A stretch of 12,437 nucleotides of DNA from Smittium mucronatum (lineage: Eukaryota > Kickxellomycota > Harpellomycetes > Harpellales > Legeriomycetaceae): the NCBI GenBank assembly GCA_001953115.1, contig LSSL01003256.1:1-12437 (forward strand), read 5' to 3'. The position numbers and the translations under genes are program-made. The notes under the pieces are model-generated. The model was given only the letters and a program-made list of their open reading frames with translations. It ran no database searches and was not told the origin of the DNA. Numbering within the stretch: position 1 is the first letter of the stretch; each line of letters opens with the position of its first letter. Shown in pieces: positions 1 through 8,600 of the stretch.

Positions 1-71
1 GGCTTAATAGTTTACTTTTCGAAGTACACTAGACTAAAATTTCACACAGCGTTGTACTATTCTTGGTTGGG
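1..71. other. Outer flank of the left end repeat
   Basis: These 71 bases lie outside the part of the left repeat that can be matched, because the partner copy at the right end is cut off by the window edge. Base composition resembles the adjoining repeat more than the AT-rich interior, so it may simply be more of the same repeat. No gene is visible. Confidence 0.4.
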
Positions 72-582
72 AGTAGTGGAGACAGCGCACAGCGATTCGG
101 AGGACAGCGATTCCAGAGGAGGACCATCTATAAACAGGAGGAACCGGTCGTTTAGCACAGCTGAGACATAGTCTAGTGCACAAGTCAAGCGTATGACAGT
201 CAGAAGGATCTCAGTGTCTAACAGCTATTTGTAGGAAAGCCATGTTGATCAATCCCAGGTTTGGGTAGGAACCATATTTTATCAACCCTGTTAGAAGTAG
301 GCTCTGACTAGGAGCTCAGTAGATTCAATGAACAATAGTCCGTTGATAAAGAGCTTAATTCTTGACTGCACGTAACTTCAGTCATCCAGCCTACTTGAAG
401 CAATGCCAGGGGGGGTCTTTCGGTTGGTAGATTGAACTCTTTTCCCGTAGGTACGCAGCCGGTAGTCCGGCAGAGGAGCTTATTGTAGTTAGGATAATAG
501 TCTTTTCTATACGACTTTTTCTTTTTTTCAAATTTTTTTAGTATAGTTTTTAATGACGTTATCTTACAATAAAACTCCGTGA
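72..582. repeat. Left arm of a long inverted repeat
   Basis: Reading this segment on the + strand and 11932-12437 on the - strand gives nearly the same sequence throughout, with about twenty differences and a few small length changes in T or A runs. Shared landmarks in order are a doubled AGCGATTC motif, CCGGTCGTTTAGCACAGC, TTGATCAATCCCAGGTTTGG, a run of seven G, CGTAGGTACGCAGCCGGTAG, and an AT-rich inner end finishing at TCCGTGA. G+C is clearly higher than in the interior. No reading frame of note is present. It could be a terminal inverted repeat of a large transposon, a dispersed repeat such as a solo LTR, or subtelomeric sequence. On the - strand the inner end starts TGTATCACGG, which has the TG start usual for LTRs, but the outer end is not visible. 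Confidence 0.95.
90..120. repeat. Two-copy tandem repeat inside the end repeat
   Basis: CAGCGATTCGGAGGA is followed directly by CAGCGATTCCAGAGGA, giving two copies of a 15-16 base unit. The mirror copy near 12390-12420 keeps the same duplication, so it predates the separation of the two end repeats. Its role is unknown. Subterminal short repeats are common in transposon ends, where they bind transposase, but that is only an analogy. Confidence 0.7.
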
Positions 583-1556
583 TACAAAAAAAAAAAGAGT
601 TATCAGTTTATTTCTAAAATCATCAGATTATTAAGCAAGGAATCCCAATTTGTCAGATTATTCCATCAATAATCATATTTTTAAATTTATTATTAGGTTT
701 TTACAATATATCCGGTATTAGTCCATCTTAATTCATTATTCACAAAAACACGTTGATAACATGCATTTAACTAAGTTTTATCAAGTATATTAATATTTCA
801 TAGATTAAGCCAAAAGTAAATATAGCCAACCAGTGGATTATTTAAAGAACTTTAACAATATTAAATAGGGCAAATAAAATGGTTTAGTTTTATTCATAGC
901 CGAATTTGCTATCTTTTTTTGAAGGTATTAAAAAAATACATAAGTTTATCTTCCAATTATATCTAGGGTATTTTACAAACGCGTTTATTCACATAATTGT
1001 AAAATAAAAAATGTGCTCAATACCTATTATAATTTAATTCAAGGTCTGTGGTTACAGACCAATGGCTTGCAGCCTGATAAACCTTTTGGGATGCTTAGTC
1101 TAGAATTTACACCAATGTCGGCGTGTTATAATAGCCATTTTTGGACAGAGGTTTAGGTTACCCAAAAGATAAATGGATTAAACGCGACTAGAATCAAATT
1201 TGAGCAGAATCCACACACTCATTTACATTTCTATATCATTATTACTAGACATTTACAGTCATTTTTAGACATCACCTCTATAATTTCCCAATTGAAACAT
1301 TTCCTGCATTCTGCTCTTATTAGTTTTTGAGCTATATTCGATTTGCTTTATCCACACGTCCAGCATTATCTTTGGTATGATTTCAAAAAATATTCAATTT
1401 AATTCTGATACATATTATTATTTATTCCATGCTTTGTCAGAATTACAAACTGAACAACTAATATATTCAATTTTCTGTATAATTGTCTGGCACCCGCTCT
1501 TCTAAATTTAATGAAAAAACGAATCATAAAAGCCGGGCTGTTTTTTTGGCAATAAT
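583..1556. other. AT-rich spacer upstream of the exonuclease gene
   Basis: About 1 kb between the left repeat and the first coding exon. It starts with a 12-base A run directly after the repeat. No reading frame, tRNA or conserved element was recognised. It should hold the promoter of the downstream gene, but no TATA box or other element could be singled out in such AT-rich DNA. The patch 1040-1175 is somewhat richer in G+C and contains the hairpin listed separately. Confidence 0.6.
1043..1060. other. Small perfect hairpin, 7 bp stem
   Basis: GGTCTGT, a GGTT loop and ACAGACC form a perfect 7 bp stem with a four-base loop, in a patch of higher G+C about 500 bases upstream of the exonuclease start. 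No run of T follows to suggest a terminator, and no snoRNA boxes are evident. The role is unknown. Confidence 0.4.
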
Positions 1557-4134
1557 ATGAGTTTGCAAGACTTTTTCGCCTCTTCATTAATAAAAAAAAA
1601 CCCCTCAATCATAATAAAACACCCTAAAGACTTTGACAGAAGTTCATACAAATACTTTAGCCAACCAATAAGAAGAAGAGCACCCAAGTTCCCCAATTCC
1701 ACCTCCAAACTAGATTACATCAGAAATTCAAAAATATCAAAACCCAAGGCATTATCCTCAAAAAATACTTTTTTAGATCTCAAAAAAAAAAATCCTTGCA
1801 AAAGAGACTCAACGAAATGTTTGGCTCAAGCTCTGAATCTGAGGCACCCTCAAAGGCTTCCAAGGATCAAAAAACCACGAACCCTGATCACAGTCTAAGT
1901 TTTCGTTCTTACGAAATGAATGATCTCCCTGTAAGTAGCAAAAGTAAAGGCTTGCTTTTAAGATTGGAAGCTAGGGGAAATGAGTATGCTAAAAGACATC
2001 AAAATTCTGAAATCTACAATAAAAGCTCCCTAATAAACAAGTTTTCTAAGTTCAATTTCAAAAATCAAGTAAGACTTAGGTTTATTTTTTGCTTTTCAGC
2101 CTTATTTTCCTATTTATATTAATGTTCCTATATTTAATTTTTCTACTAAAGTCTAATTTAGATCCAAAAATTTCTAGCGCTGTTAATGATATTGGTAATT
2201 TTCATGTATTAAATAGGATTTATTTTACTTTATTCCAAAAAAATTTATATTATCTTAAATTTTATTAAATATATTATCTTTTATTAAAAGAATCAACCAA
2301 TGGTGGCCTAAAATCACAAACACAGAGCTCTTCCACGAATTCCGACTTCAAAACCTGGGCTTCTCCTAACCAAGTTAAAAATATCGTTTCAATACCTTCT
2401 GAATGGCCTCCATCTAAATCTAGCCTCAATCCCCTCGAAAACGATACCGAGTGGCCTAATATGAGAACTGATGTTTATCTAAACGATAAAGGTAAGTTGG
2501 ATGGCCCTGGTAAAGTAGAATCCAAAATACCTCTTCTTCTTGGAGCAATGTCTTCTAAAAGAGCCAAAAAAATCTCTCTTGGAAGCCAACTTTCTCATAG
2601 CGAAGCTAAACGAAGCGAGTATAAGAAACTCAATCCTGTCAATGAGGGTGATTTGGAAAACTGGGTCTTCGTTAATGACGCCGAAAAACTGTGGCTACGA
2701 TGTTGTTTCAAGTTAGAAAACAAAAAAATTGTAAGAACAATGCTTAGATCAAACGACTTTTTCCTAAACTCTGATCGCCAGTTCGCTATTGGTAATAATT
2801 TTCAAGATATCATTCAAGTCTTACTTTTCCTTCTTTCTTTTATTAAACTCCTTTTTTTTCAATAAAAAATTCCCTCAAATAGCATCTCGAGAAGGTGAAA
2901 AAAAATTGGATATTGCCGTTGATTGGATGTCTCTTGAATTAATCAGACAGCAAATAGAACTAGAAACTCAAGAAAAGCTCCCTAAAATCCCCCATAAAAA
3001 AATGGGATCTGTTGACATACACCGGGTTTCAGATGAAGAGGATCTTTTACAATTGCGCAGCATTGTAAAAAAACACAACAATAAGTTATTAAAACTCGAA
3101 TCAAACAATTCCAAACTTCGCCAAATATATTCTCAGTGGCTCAAACTTAAAACCCTTATGGAAAAAAAATCCCATTCGGTAATTTCTATAGACTGTGAAA
3201 TGTGGGAGCAAAACCATAACTACCTTACCGAGCTTGGTTGGACCATGTATAATACCAAAGACGATTTGTATCTTAGTCGTCATTACATCATTGCAGAACA
3301 TTACTATCTCGAAAATAAACTACATGTTGGAGACAACAGAGATAACTTCCTATTTGGAAGAACAGTTGTCTCTCCACTAAAAATCGCCCTTGAGAAGTTT
3401 GTTTCTGATGTCAAGTCAATCGAACCCGTCATTATTGTTGGGCATGATATGGCCGCCGACTTGAAAATTCTTAAAAAGCATGGTATCGATTTTAGCATTA
3501 ATACTCCGAATAACGAAACTAGTCCAGTATCCGGAAATGGCTCAAACGATTCCAAATTACCGCCTGTCTCAAAATTTAGCTTGGTAGATACTTCAATGTT
3601 ATACATGGGCCTTGTCTCCAATATCAATGAAAAGCCTAGTCTATCGAATGTTCTTAAACATTACGGAACTCAAATTATTTTTCCGCATAATGCTGGTAAC
3701 CAAATTATACTTTTTTTTTTCCAGAATTTTTTTTTTATACCATTTTCGTCACTTACACAATTTGAATTTTCTATGAAGGTAATGATGCGGCTTACACAAT
3801 GCTGGCGTTTCTAAAACTGTATAGGGACGATATTCCAACAGTTTTGGGTAAACCCGCCACTCACCTCTTGTACGATATTAGCGATGTTTCTTTAACAACC
3901 GGTTTGCTTGGGGCAGAGCCTAAATCATCATCTTTGCCCTCATTTGCAAACACTGATGACACTATTAACAGTGACGAAGAGCAGCATAAATTAAAAGATA
4001 AAAATTCGAAGCGCGCAGCTGCCCTAAATACTGAACGGGCATATGAAAGCTTATTTTTTTCTGACAAAAGCGCACTAAGAGATCTTCCCGTTTACAAAAG
4101 GAAATCGTTACAACTCGAACCAAACAATAACTAG
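1557..4134 (+). CDS. Gfd2/YDR514C-like DEDDh 3'-5' exonuclease, four exons, with a frame break in exon 1
   Basis: Proposed exons are 1557-2068, 2326-2791, 2883-3695 and 3779-4134, about 715 residues in all. The last three join exactly in phase to the TAG stop. The C-terminal half is a DEDDh nuclease domain. VISIDCEMWE supplies the first Asp (3191) and Glu (3197), followed by the family-typical NRDNFLFG. GHDMAADLK supplies the third Asp (3458). HNAG|ND, split by the last intron, supplies His (3686) and the final Asp (3784), spaced H-x4-D. A charged helical, probably coiled-coil stretch (about 3037-3165) precedes the domain. The N-terminal half is Ser/Lys-rich, looks disordered and matches nothing I recognise. 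An acidic, Ser-rich tail follows the domain. All catalytic residues are present, so the enzyme should be active on RNA or DNA 3' ends; the substrate is unknown. The start ATG at 1557 is the first in the open frame. Exon 1 changes frame at 1782-1792, so the gene may be broken or misassembled there. Confidence 0.85.
1782..1792 (+). other. Run of 11 A at a frame change in exon 1
   Basis: Upstream of this run the coding-like frame starts at ATG 1557 (ending ...FLDLKKK). Downstream the coding-like frame is the one containing QKRLNEMFGSSSESE. Passing between them needs one extra A, two fewer A, or a -1 slip. No GT-AG intron nearby does it. A homopolymer error in the sequence, a real frameshift mutation, or slippage during transcription would all fit. 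Confidence 0.6.
2069..2325 (+). other. Intron 1 of the exonuclease gene (boundaries tentative)
   Basis: The donor is CAA|GTAAGA, a good match to consensus. With acceptor ACACAG|AGC at 2325 the frame is kept (phase 0), giving a 257-base intron that removes several stops. However, 2291-2325 itself looks exonic, and TTTATTAAAAG at 2290 looks like a better acceptor; it would need a phase-1 donor that I could not place satisfactorily. GTAAAG at 1944 has the right phase but would discard well-formed coding sequence. Confidence 0.45.
2792..2882 (+). other. Intron 2 of the exonuclease gene
   Basis: 91 bases, donor ATTG|GTAATA and acceptor TCAAATAG|CATC, with a long pyrimidine-rich middle. It joins ...RQFAI to ASREGEKKLD through a split GCA codon (phase 1) and moves cleanly between two frames that are each open on their own side. 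Confidence 0.8.
3696..3778 (+). other. Intron 3 of the exonuclease gene, within the catalytic HNAGND motif
   Basis: 83 bases, donor GCTG|GTAACC and acceptor CTATGAAG|GTAATG. Removing it rebuilds the conserved motif His-Asn-Ala-Gly-Asn-Asp followed by AAYTMLAFL, which is strong evidence that the splice is real. An in-phase reading across the intron would lose the final catalytic Asp. Confidence 0.9.
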
Positions 4135-4660
4135 TATATTTCCATCCCCCTTTCTGTTTCTAATATTCCTAAAATTTTAACTATGTTGTGATTTTGTACA
4201 TGTTAATCCACTATTTCTTTATTAGTTTTTTTATCATCCATTTAATCAAATATGTCCTTTTTTTAAATAACGATCGCATTATAAAAATAGACATTCAATG
4301 CTATAGATATATATTTTTTGTTAATTTCTTCATGAATACTAATTGAAAGATTGGCGTTATCTAGCATAAAATCTGGAATAAATAGACAGATCTTGGAAAA
4401 TTCCACAAATTAGAGAAAAAATTTATAGATCTGGGTATAGCCTGTCTTTTTTCATCATATTTTTACATAAAATCCTGAAAAAAATCTCAATGAATTACTA
4501 TTGAATAGTCAAGTTTATTTTTAACAAAATTTGCGTGAAATTAAAAATTATTTAATTAGATTGATTACTATTCTTTAAAAAAGAAAAAATAACTTCCTTC
4601 CTAGTTTTCGTGTTTAGGATGTTTTCAAATAAAAAATAATACATTTGATGGTGATGAAAT
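4135..4660. other. 3' flank of the exonuclease gene and AT-rich spacer
   Basis: No reading frame is supported here. The first 80 bases are pyrimidine-rich and should contain the 3' end of the exonuclease mRNA, but no poly(A) signal can be singled out in AT-rich DNA. The rest is plain AT-rich sequence. Confidence 0.5.
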
Positions 4661-6335
4661 ATGTTTAAATTTAAATATCTCGAATTCGTCTTATGCTTAC
4701 TATATTCAATATATTCCAATAAGAATTTGATAAAAAAAATGATTTTTTTATAATTAAGACTATTTGTATTTGCGAAGAATTTATCGAAAGGAAGGATGAA
4801 TAAATTTCATTGAAAATTATAGGAACATTAAAAACCCAATTTCACTAAGAAATACACAGAATATTGTTTTATTGATAAAAAATAGTTTTTTTCATACAAG
4901 TCATGAAGTAAAATATAAAAATATCACTGCGGAAAAAACTTTAATAAATATAAATCTTTTGAACACAATGGTATTTTTATGAAAAATGAAAAATCTGTGG
5001 ATCTTATTTCAAGCATCTCCCAAATATACATTGCAATACAAAAGACACGAAAAACAAAAAATATATATATCTGAAAAAGGTATCGAAAGAATTTTATTTT
5101 TTTATTTTTCCATATAGTATTAAAATGAAAAAATTAAAAAAAAAACATGTACCGCTGTAGCTTCAGAATTAAGATCAATATTTTTCTTTCACAAAAAAAA
5201 GTCAAAATTAGTTATCGATTTGACTTCAGAAGAATATATATATGAGGATGAAATAAATATATTTTTAGTCTCTACAAAACTTCTTAATTTATTTTACGGT
5301 TCCAAAAACATTAATTTAGATGCAAATAAAGAATAAATGATATAGGGATCCCGGCTTTTGTTTTTGGGATTATTTAAATCACAAAAAAATAAATATATAC
5401 CCAACAGAAATGATTCCGATTTAAAATGAAAATAAGGAGTCTCATACCTGGATTTTTCAAAAAGTAAAAAATCTACTAGGGAATATTTGAATAGTTTTTT
5501 TGGCTAAAAATATATTTTCAGGCTCTGTACTGATTATAACATTTCGTAAATAATCATTCATCAAAAACCACAGGGATTCATTTTTGGGAACATAGGATAT
5601 AAAACAATTCAAAAAATAGACCAAAATTTAAAACATCATTTTTTAATAAAAAAAAAGCTGACCTATTCAAGATACGAAATTCTCAAAATTTGAAGTTCTT
5701 TTATTATGAAATGTGTTATTTTTACGAATATATACTGGGATTGAAGAAGCTAAGCATATTATAAAAATTTCAAACCAATGTATTTTATAATAAAATCAAA
5801 ATTTATACGAGGGAGCAAGCCCCTTCTTTCCAAATACCTTTATTTGTCTAGAGAGATTTAATTTAATATTAAAATCAAAATATTTAAATATTAAACTTAG
5901 AAAATTTCTGAAACTGTGTCAATATTTGTAGAAATTATTCGGTGTATGAAGGGAAATAAAGGTACAAAGATAAAGAAAATTAAGTACGGTTTAGATTATT
6001 ATTATTACGGGAAATTTATTTTAAAGTTGATAAAAAGTTCTAAAAACAATGAAAAAAAAGGTAAAAAGCTTTGCCAAACTCCATTCTGCCATTCCAGTAG
6101 CTCCATACCTCGAGGGCGTTGGATCAAGGGCGTACAGTTCGGATGAAATTCAATTATCTACAAATTAGTATATTTTTAGATTTTTAGATTCTAATTGGTT
6201 CAAGAAAATCTTAATCAGAAATCAATGGATTTAGATTCTTTAGTCACTCAAAGAATAACTTTAAAGAATTATTTATTTTTCAGAAATCTTTTGAAATTTC
6301 TTATAAGAGTATCAAAATTAAGTTTTAAAGTTTAA
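4661..6335 (+). pseudogene. Decayed long coding frame of unknown identity
   Basis: A likely start at 4661 opens MFKFKYLEFVLCLLYSIYSN, which has the shape of a signal peptide or membrane anchor. The natural-looking frame then shifts near 4720 (to EFDKKNDFFIIKT...) and again near 4800. From 4803 to 6332 one frame (codons beginning at positions divisible by 3) has 18 stops in about 510 codons, where random DNA of about 80% A+T should give 45-50. Open runs in it include 4803-4979, 4983-5114, 5124-5333, 5550-5690, 5901-6143 and 6195-6332. The peptide composition is balanced, for example SEEYIYEDEINIFLVSTKLL. Decay is mainly by in-frame TAA, TAG and TGA, so stop reassignment to one amino acid is unlikely. 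IFRLCTDYN (5514) and a later KID (5613) faintly recall a Ty3/gypsy reverse transcriptase. The family is otherwise unrecognised. Confidence 0.45.
6049..6168 (+). other. Short G+C-richer island with a 39-codon frame
   Basis: ATG at 6049 opens a frame ending in TAG at 6166. From about 6067 to 6145 the G+C jumps well above the surroundings, and codon use (GCC, CTC, GGC, GCG, TCG) resembles that of the exonuclease exons, not the AT desert. The peptide contains FAKLHSAIPVAPYLEGVGSR, which looks like ordinary globular protein, but I do not recognise its family. A second frame through the same bases ends the decayed frame's run at 6143, so which one was coding is unclear. It may be an exon, or a captured piece of a real gene, or the preserved end of the pseudogene. 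No tRNA fold with proper A and B boxes was found. Confidence 0.35.
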
Positions 6336-6970
6336 CTTAGCTTATAGCTACAAATATCATGCTTTTTTCAGTATTTTTGAAAGAAAGAAAGTGCTCTCAT
6401 ACACATTTTTGCATAAAAACTAACATTATCTGCCGTATCATTGACCCGAGAATAATAAAATAGAAAAGAAAAAGATTTATAAAATCAAATATTAAAAAAA
6501 AGCTATTCTATCAAGATGTTAAATATCTCAATATTTTAAGATATTGAGATATTTTTAAACTCGATTCATTTATTTTTTTGAATAATATATATATATATAT
6601 TTTATAACGGAAATTTTATCACCAAAAAATATATATAGCACATTTTTTTATTGGTTTAAACATGAAGTTTATAAAAAACTACCATAAATTTACAGATTTT
6701 TTTTAAATCTTTATTATATGAATTAAAAAAATAAAGGTTGGTAAGTATCATTTTTTCATGTTTTAGGACTTGAAAATTATCCACTCAGACATTAATAAAA
6801 TAAGTAAAATGTTTATGTAGTTATAAATACATTTTTATGTTTATTTTTCGATAAATCTTAATTTTAATTCATTTAATTCATGCTATAAAAGCCATTTGAA
6901 AAATTAGATTTAAATATTGAAGATTAAACTTATATATTCTGCTTCTATTTATTTTTTTAAAAGTATATAT
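6169..6970. other. AT-rich stretch with small repeats
   Basis: No intact frame. The decayed frame above ends within it at 6335. It otherwise holds a perfect hairpin at 6521-6554, an AT dinucleotide run at about 6584-6601, and long A and T runs. Nothing further can be supported. Confidence 0.5.
6521..6554. repeat. Perfect 14 bp inverted repeat
   Basis: AAATATCTCAATAT, a six-base spacer TTTAAG, and ATATTGAGATATTT are exact reverse complements. The central CTCAAT/ATTGAG bases make it more than a chance AT palindrome. No T run after it or gene next to it suggests a terminator or operator role. Confidence 0.7.
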
Positions 6971-7099
6971 ATGCGTAAGTGTTTGAGATCTATGAAAGAA
7001 TTCCTTGGAAAACATAGTGTTCAAAATTATGAATCAATTAACTCAGCAGGAAAATTTAATTTAATTATCGTTATCGTTATACAGATTCTTAAAAGCTAA
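6971..7099 (+). CDS. Short frame, 42 codons, hypothetical or relic
   Basis: ATG at 6971 to TAA at 7097. The first two thirds are mixed and charged (MRKCLRSMKEFLGKH...), the end is hydrophobic (IIVIVIQILKS). The frame can be extended upstream to 6917 from a TTG codon. GKH followed by a Tyr-Glu-Ser-Ile segment and a closing KS loosely recalls the zinc-binding head of a Ty3/gypsy integrase, but the Cys pair is missing, so this is only a hint. Frames of this length are expected by chance in a window of this size. Confidence 0.2.
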   Translation: MRKCLRSMKEFLGKHSVQNYESINSAGKFNLIIVIVIQILKS

Positions 7100-7650
7100 T
7101 TCTGAAACCAATCAATATAAATTGATCATAAAAATTAAAAATAATAAGGCTTAAAGATAATTTGAGAAAATAGATTTGACAAAGATTAGAAAGCATTTAG
7201 AGTTAATATTAAGAGTTAATCCCTTATTATGGTGTAATTTAGATAAATATAGCAAATATTTTTTGAATAAAACAACGAAAATAATTCATTGACGCTATAA
7301 TAATTATCTTGAAATCGCCGAGGAGTGGAAATTAACACTAGTTTAAATTTATATTGGAATTATAAAATATCAAAACGTGAAACCCGAAAAAAAAGTATAA
7401 AATGAAAGAATTATTGAATCCAAAGGGGGAGCGACGAGAATTTAACAGAAGAATTCTGAACGTCATTTATTAAAATAATACGCACAGTATTTCTCAACTT
7501 TTACTAAAATAAATCCGTTTCCAGACAATTTTAATATCTATAATACTATTATAGTTTCTAGTTTTAATTTTTTTTCAAATAAATAAATAAAACAAACCTT
7601 AGCAAAAAAAACATGTAAAAGAAAATTAAATAAATAACAATATCAATAAA

Positions 7651-7678
7651 AATATCAATATCAATATCAATATCAATA
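7651..7678. repeat. (AATATC)n microsatellite
   Basis: Four complete copies of AATATC followed by a partial one, with a degenerate unit just before at about 7640. It is a simple tandem repeat with no visible function. Confidence 0.85.
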
Positions 7679-7825
7679 ACTTTATAAAACAAATCACCAA
7701 CTTTAGCAAACAAAAATGACTCAAAAAGACATCAAAATTTCCAGAATCCAGTTCAGTCAGATACGTGCAGAGAAAATCCTTTGAATCTATAACACTTAGA
7801 AGAAAATATATCCTTGATCCAGGAA

Positions 7826-7836
7826 CCCCCCCCCCC
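7826..7836. repeat. Run of 11 C
   Basis: An uninterrupted run of eleven C directly before an AT repeat (CATATATATA). It is conspicuous because the rest of the interior has almost no C or G runs. It may be a microsatellite or a sequencing artefact at a homopolymer. Confidence 0.8.
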
Positions 7837-8339
7837 ACATATATATTTAAAAGTTACATATTGATCAAATTTGTTAAATGATAAATATTTTATGGGTATT
7901 TACTTCATTATTTATTGTTATAAGGGGATAAAGCAATTCAAACGCCATATTCAGGTTTTTATCACGAAAATGAAACTCATTAAATTTATTCATGGATATT
8001 TAGCCACTGAGAAATTATTATTTTTTTGCTTAATAGAAAATTATTAAGCTATTAAAAGTATTTACTGACCTTAATGATATATATTCAGAGAATGCTTTTG
8101 AATATTAAGCATAAGTATAAATTTTTAAAATAGAGTAAAAAAATGATGTATTAAATATATAAACAAGCGATTCCTGTAAATATGAACTCTAAATATTTGG
8201 GCTTATAATCAATAAAAAACATTTCATCACATCATTTGTAAAAAATCCCATTTACATTTTGTTGTATTAAGAATATTATTGGAGAAACTAATTCTGGAAA
8301 ATAATATAGAAGTTTGATTAAGTCAGTTTTATTTTTAGA

Positions 8340-8588
8340 ATGGAGAAAGAATTTTGGAAGAGAGTTTCTGTTGCTTATAAATTACTTGAGGAAATAAATA
8401 AAAAATTTACTCTGTATTTATTTAGGAATAAGCTGATAATATATATATTTTTTTTCCAAGGTAGAAAACTTCATGTGAGAAGGAGATTTTTTTTTTTAAT
8501 TATCGATCAAAAGATTTTCGATGAAAAAAATAAACTTACAATATTCCAAATATGCGTTTTAACAGGGGCTATCTTACTAAAATTGTGA
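8340..8588 (+). CDS. Hypothetical 82-codon frame, possibly a relic
   Basis: ATG at 8340 to TGA at 8586, ending 12 bases before the foldback element. The start MEKEFWKRVSVAYKLLEEIN has balanced composition and amphipathic spacing. The middle (IIYIFFF) translates an AT/T run that also looks like an intron tail (TTTTTTTTCCAAG|GTAG), and the part after it is basic. No family was recognised. It could be a chance frame, since a few of this length are expected, or a fragment of a disrupted gene. No promoter or Kozak-like context supports it. Confidence 0.25.
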   Translation: MEKEFWKRVSVAYKLLEEINKKFTLYLFRNKLIIYIFFFQGRKLHVRRRFFFLIIDQKIFDEKNKLTIFQICVLTGAILLKL

Positions 8589-8600
8589 TTTTTTCATTTT

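Larger units (their letters stand above)
7100..8339. other. AT-rich stretch with simple repeats
   Basis: No supported gene. Two patches of slightly higher G+C occur at 7312-7340 and 7418-7465; in the frame of the short ORF just upstream they read NRRGVEINTSLNLYWN and IQRGSDENLTEEF, which look protein-like but carry stops between them. A hexamer repeat (7651-7678) and a C run (7826-7836) are listed separately. The 210-base frame on the - strand over 7626-7838 is mainly a translation of the hexamer repeat and is not a gene. Confidence 0.5.

Noticed and set aside
72..582. End repeats as the LTRs of one retrotransposon spanning the window
   Set aside because: LTRs of one element are direct repeats; these are inverted. 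No primer-binding site or polypurine tract lies next to the inner ends. They could still be separate solo LTRs.
1399..1708. Two - strand frames opposite exon 1
   Set aside because: They overlap the + strand coding exon and its upstream AT-rich DNA, have low-complexity F/L/I/K products and no recognisable domain; they are shadows.
3101..4067. Several - strand frames and one out-of-frame + strand frame within the exonuclease gene
   Set aside because: The + strand frame there contains the full set of DEDDh motifs; the other frames are by-products of that coding sequence.
6067..6145. Possible tRNA or 5S rRNA in the G+C island
   Set aside because: A loose A-box-like TGGCAGAATGG occurs on the - strand, but no B box, no cloverleaf and no 5S rRNA motifs follow.
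4803..6332. Stop codon reassignment to explain the long frame
   Set aside because: TAA, TAG and TGA all interrupt it, while the exonuclease gene in the same window shows no in-frame stops and ends normally at TAG. Decay explains it better.
7626..7838. 70-codon frame on the - strand
   Set aside because: Its C-terminal half (ILILILIFLLILLFI) is a translation of the AATATC repeat and its start comes from the C run; no support as a gene.
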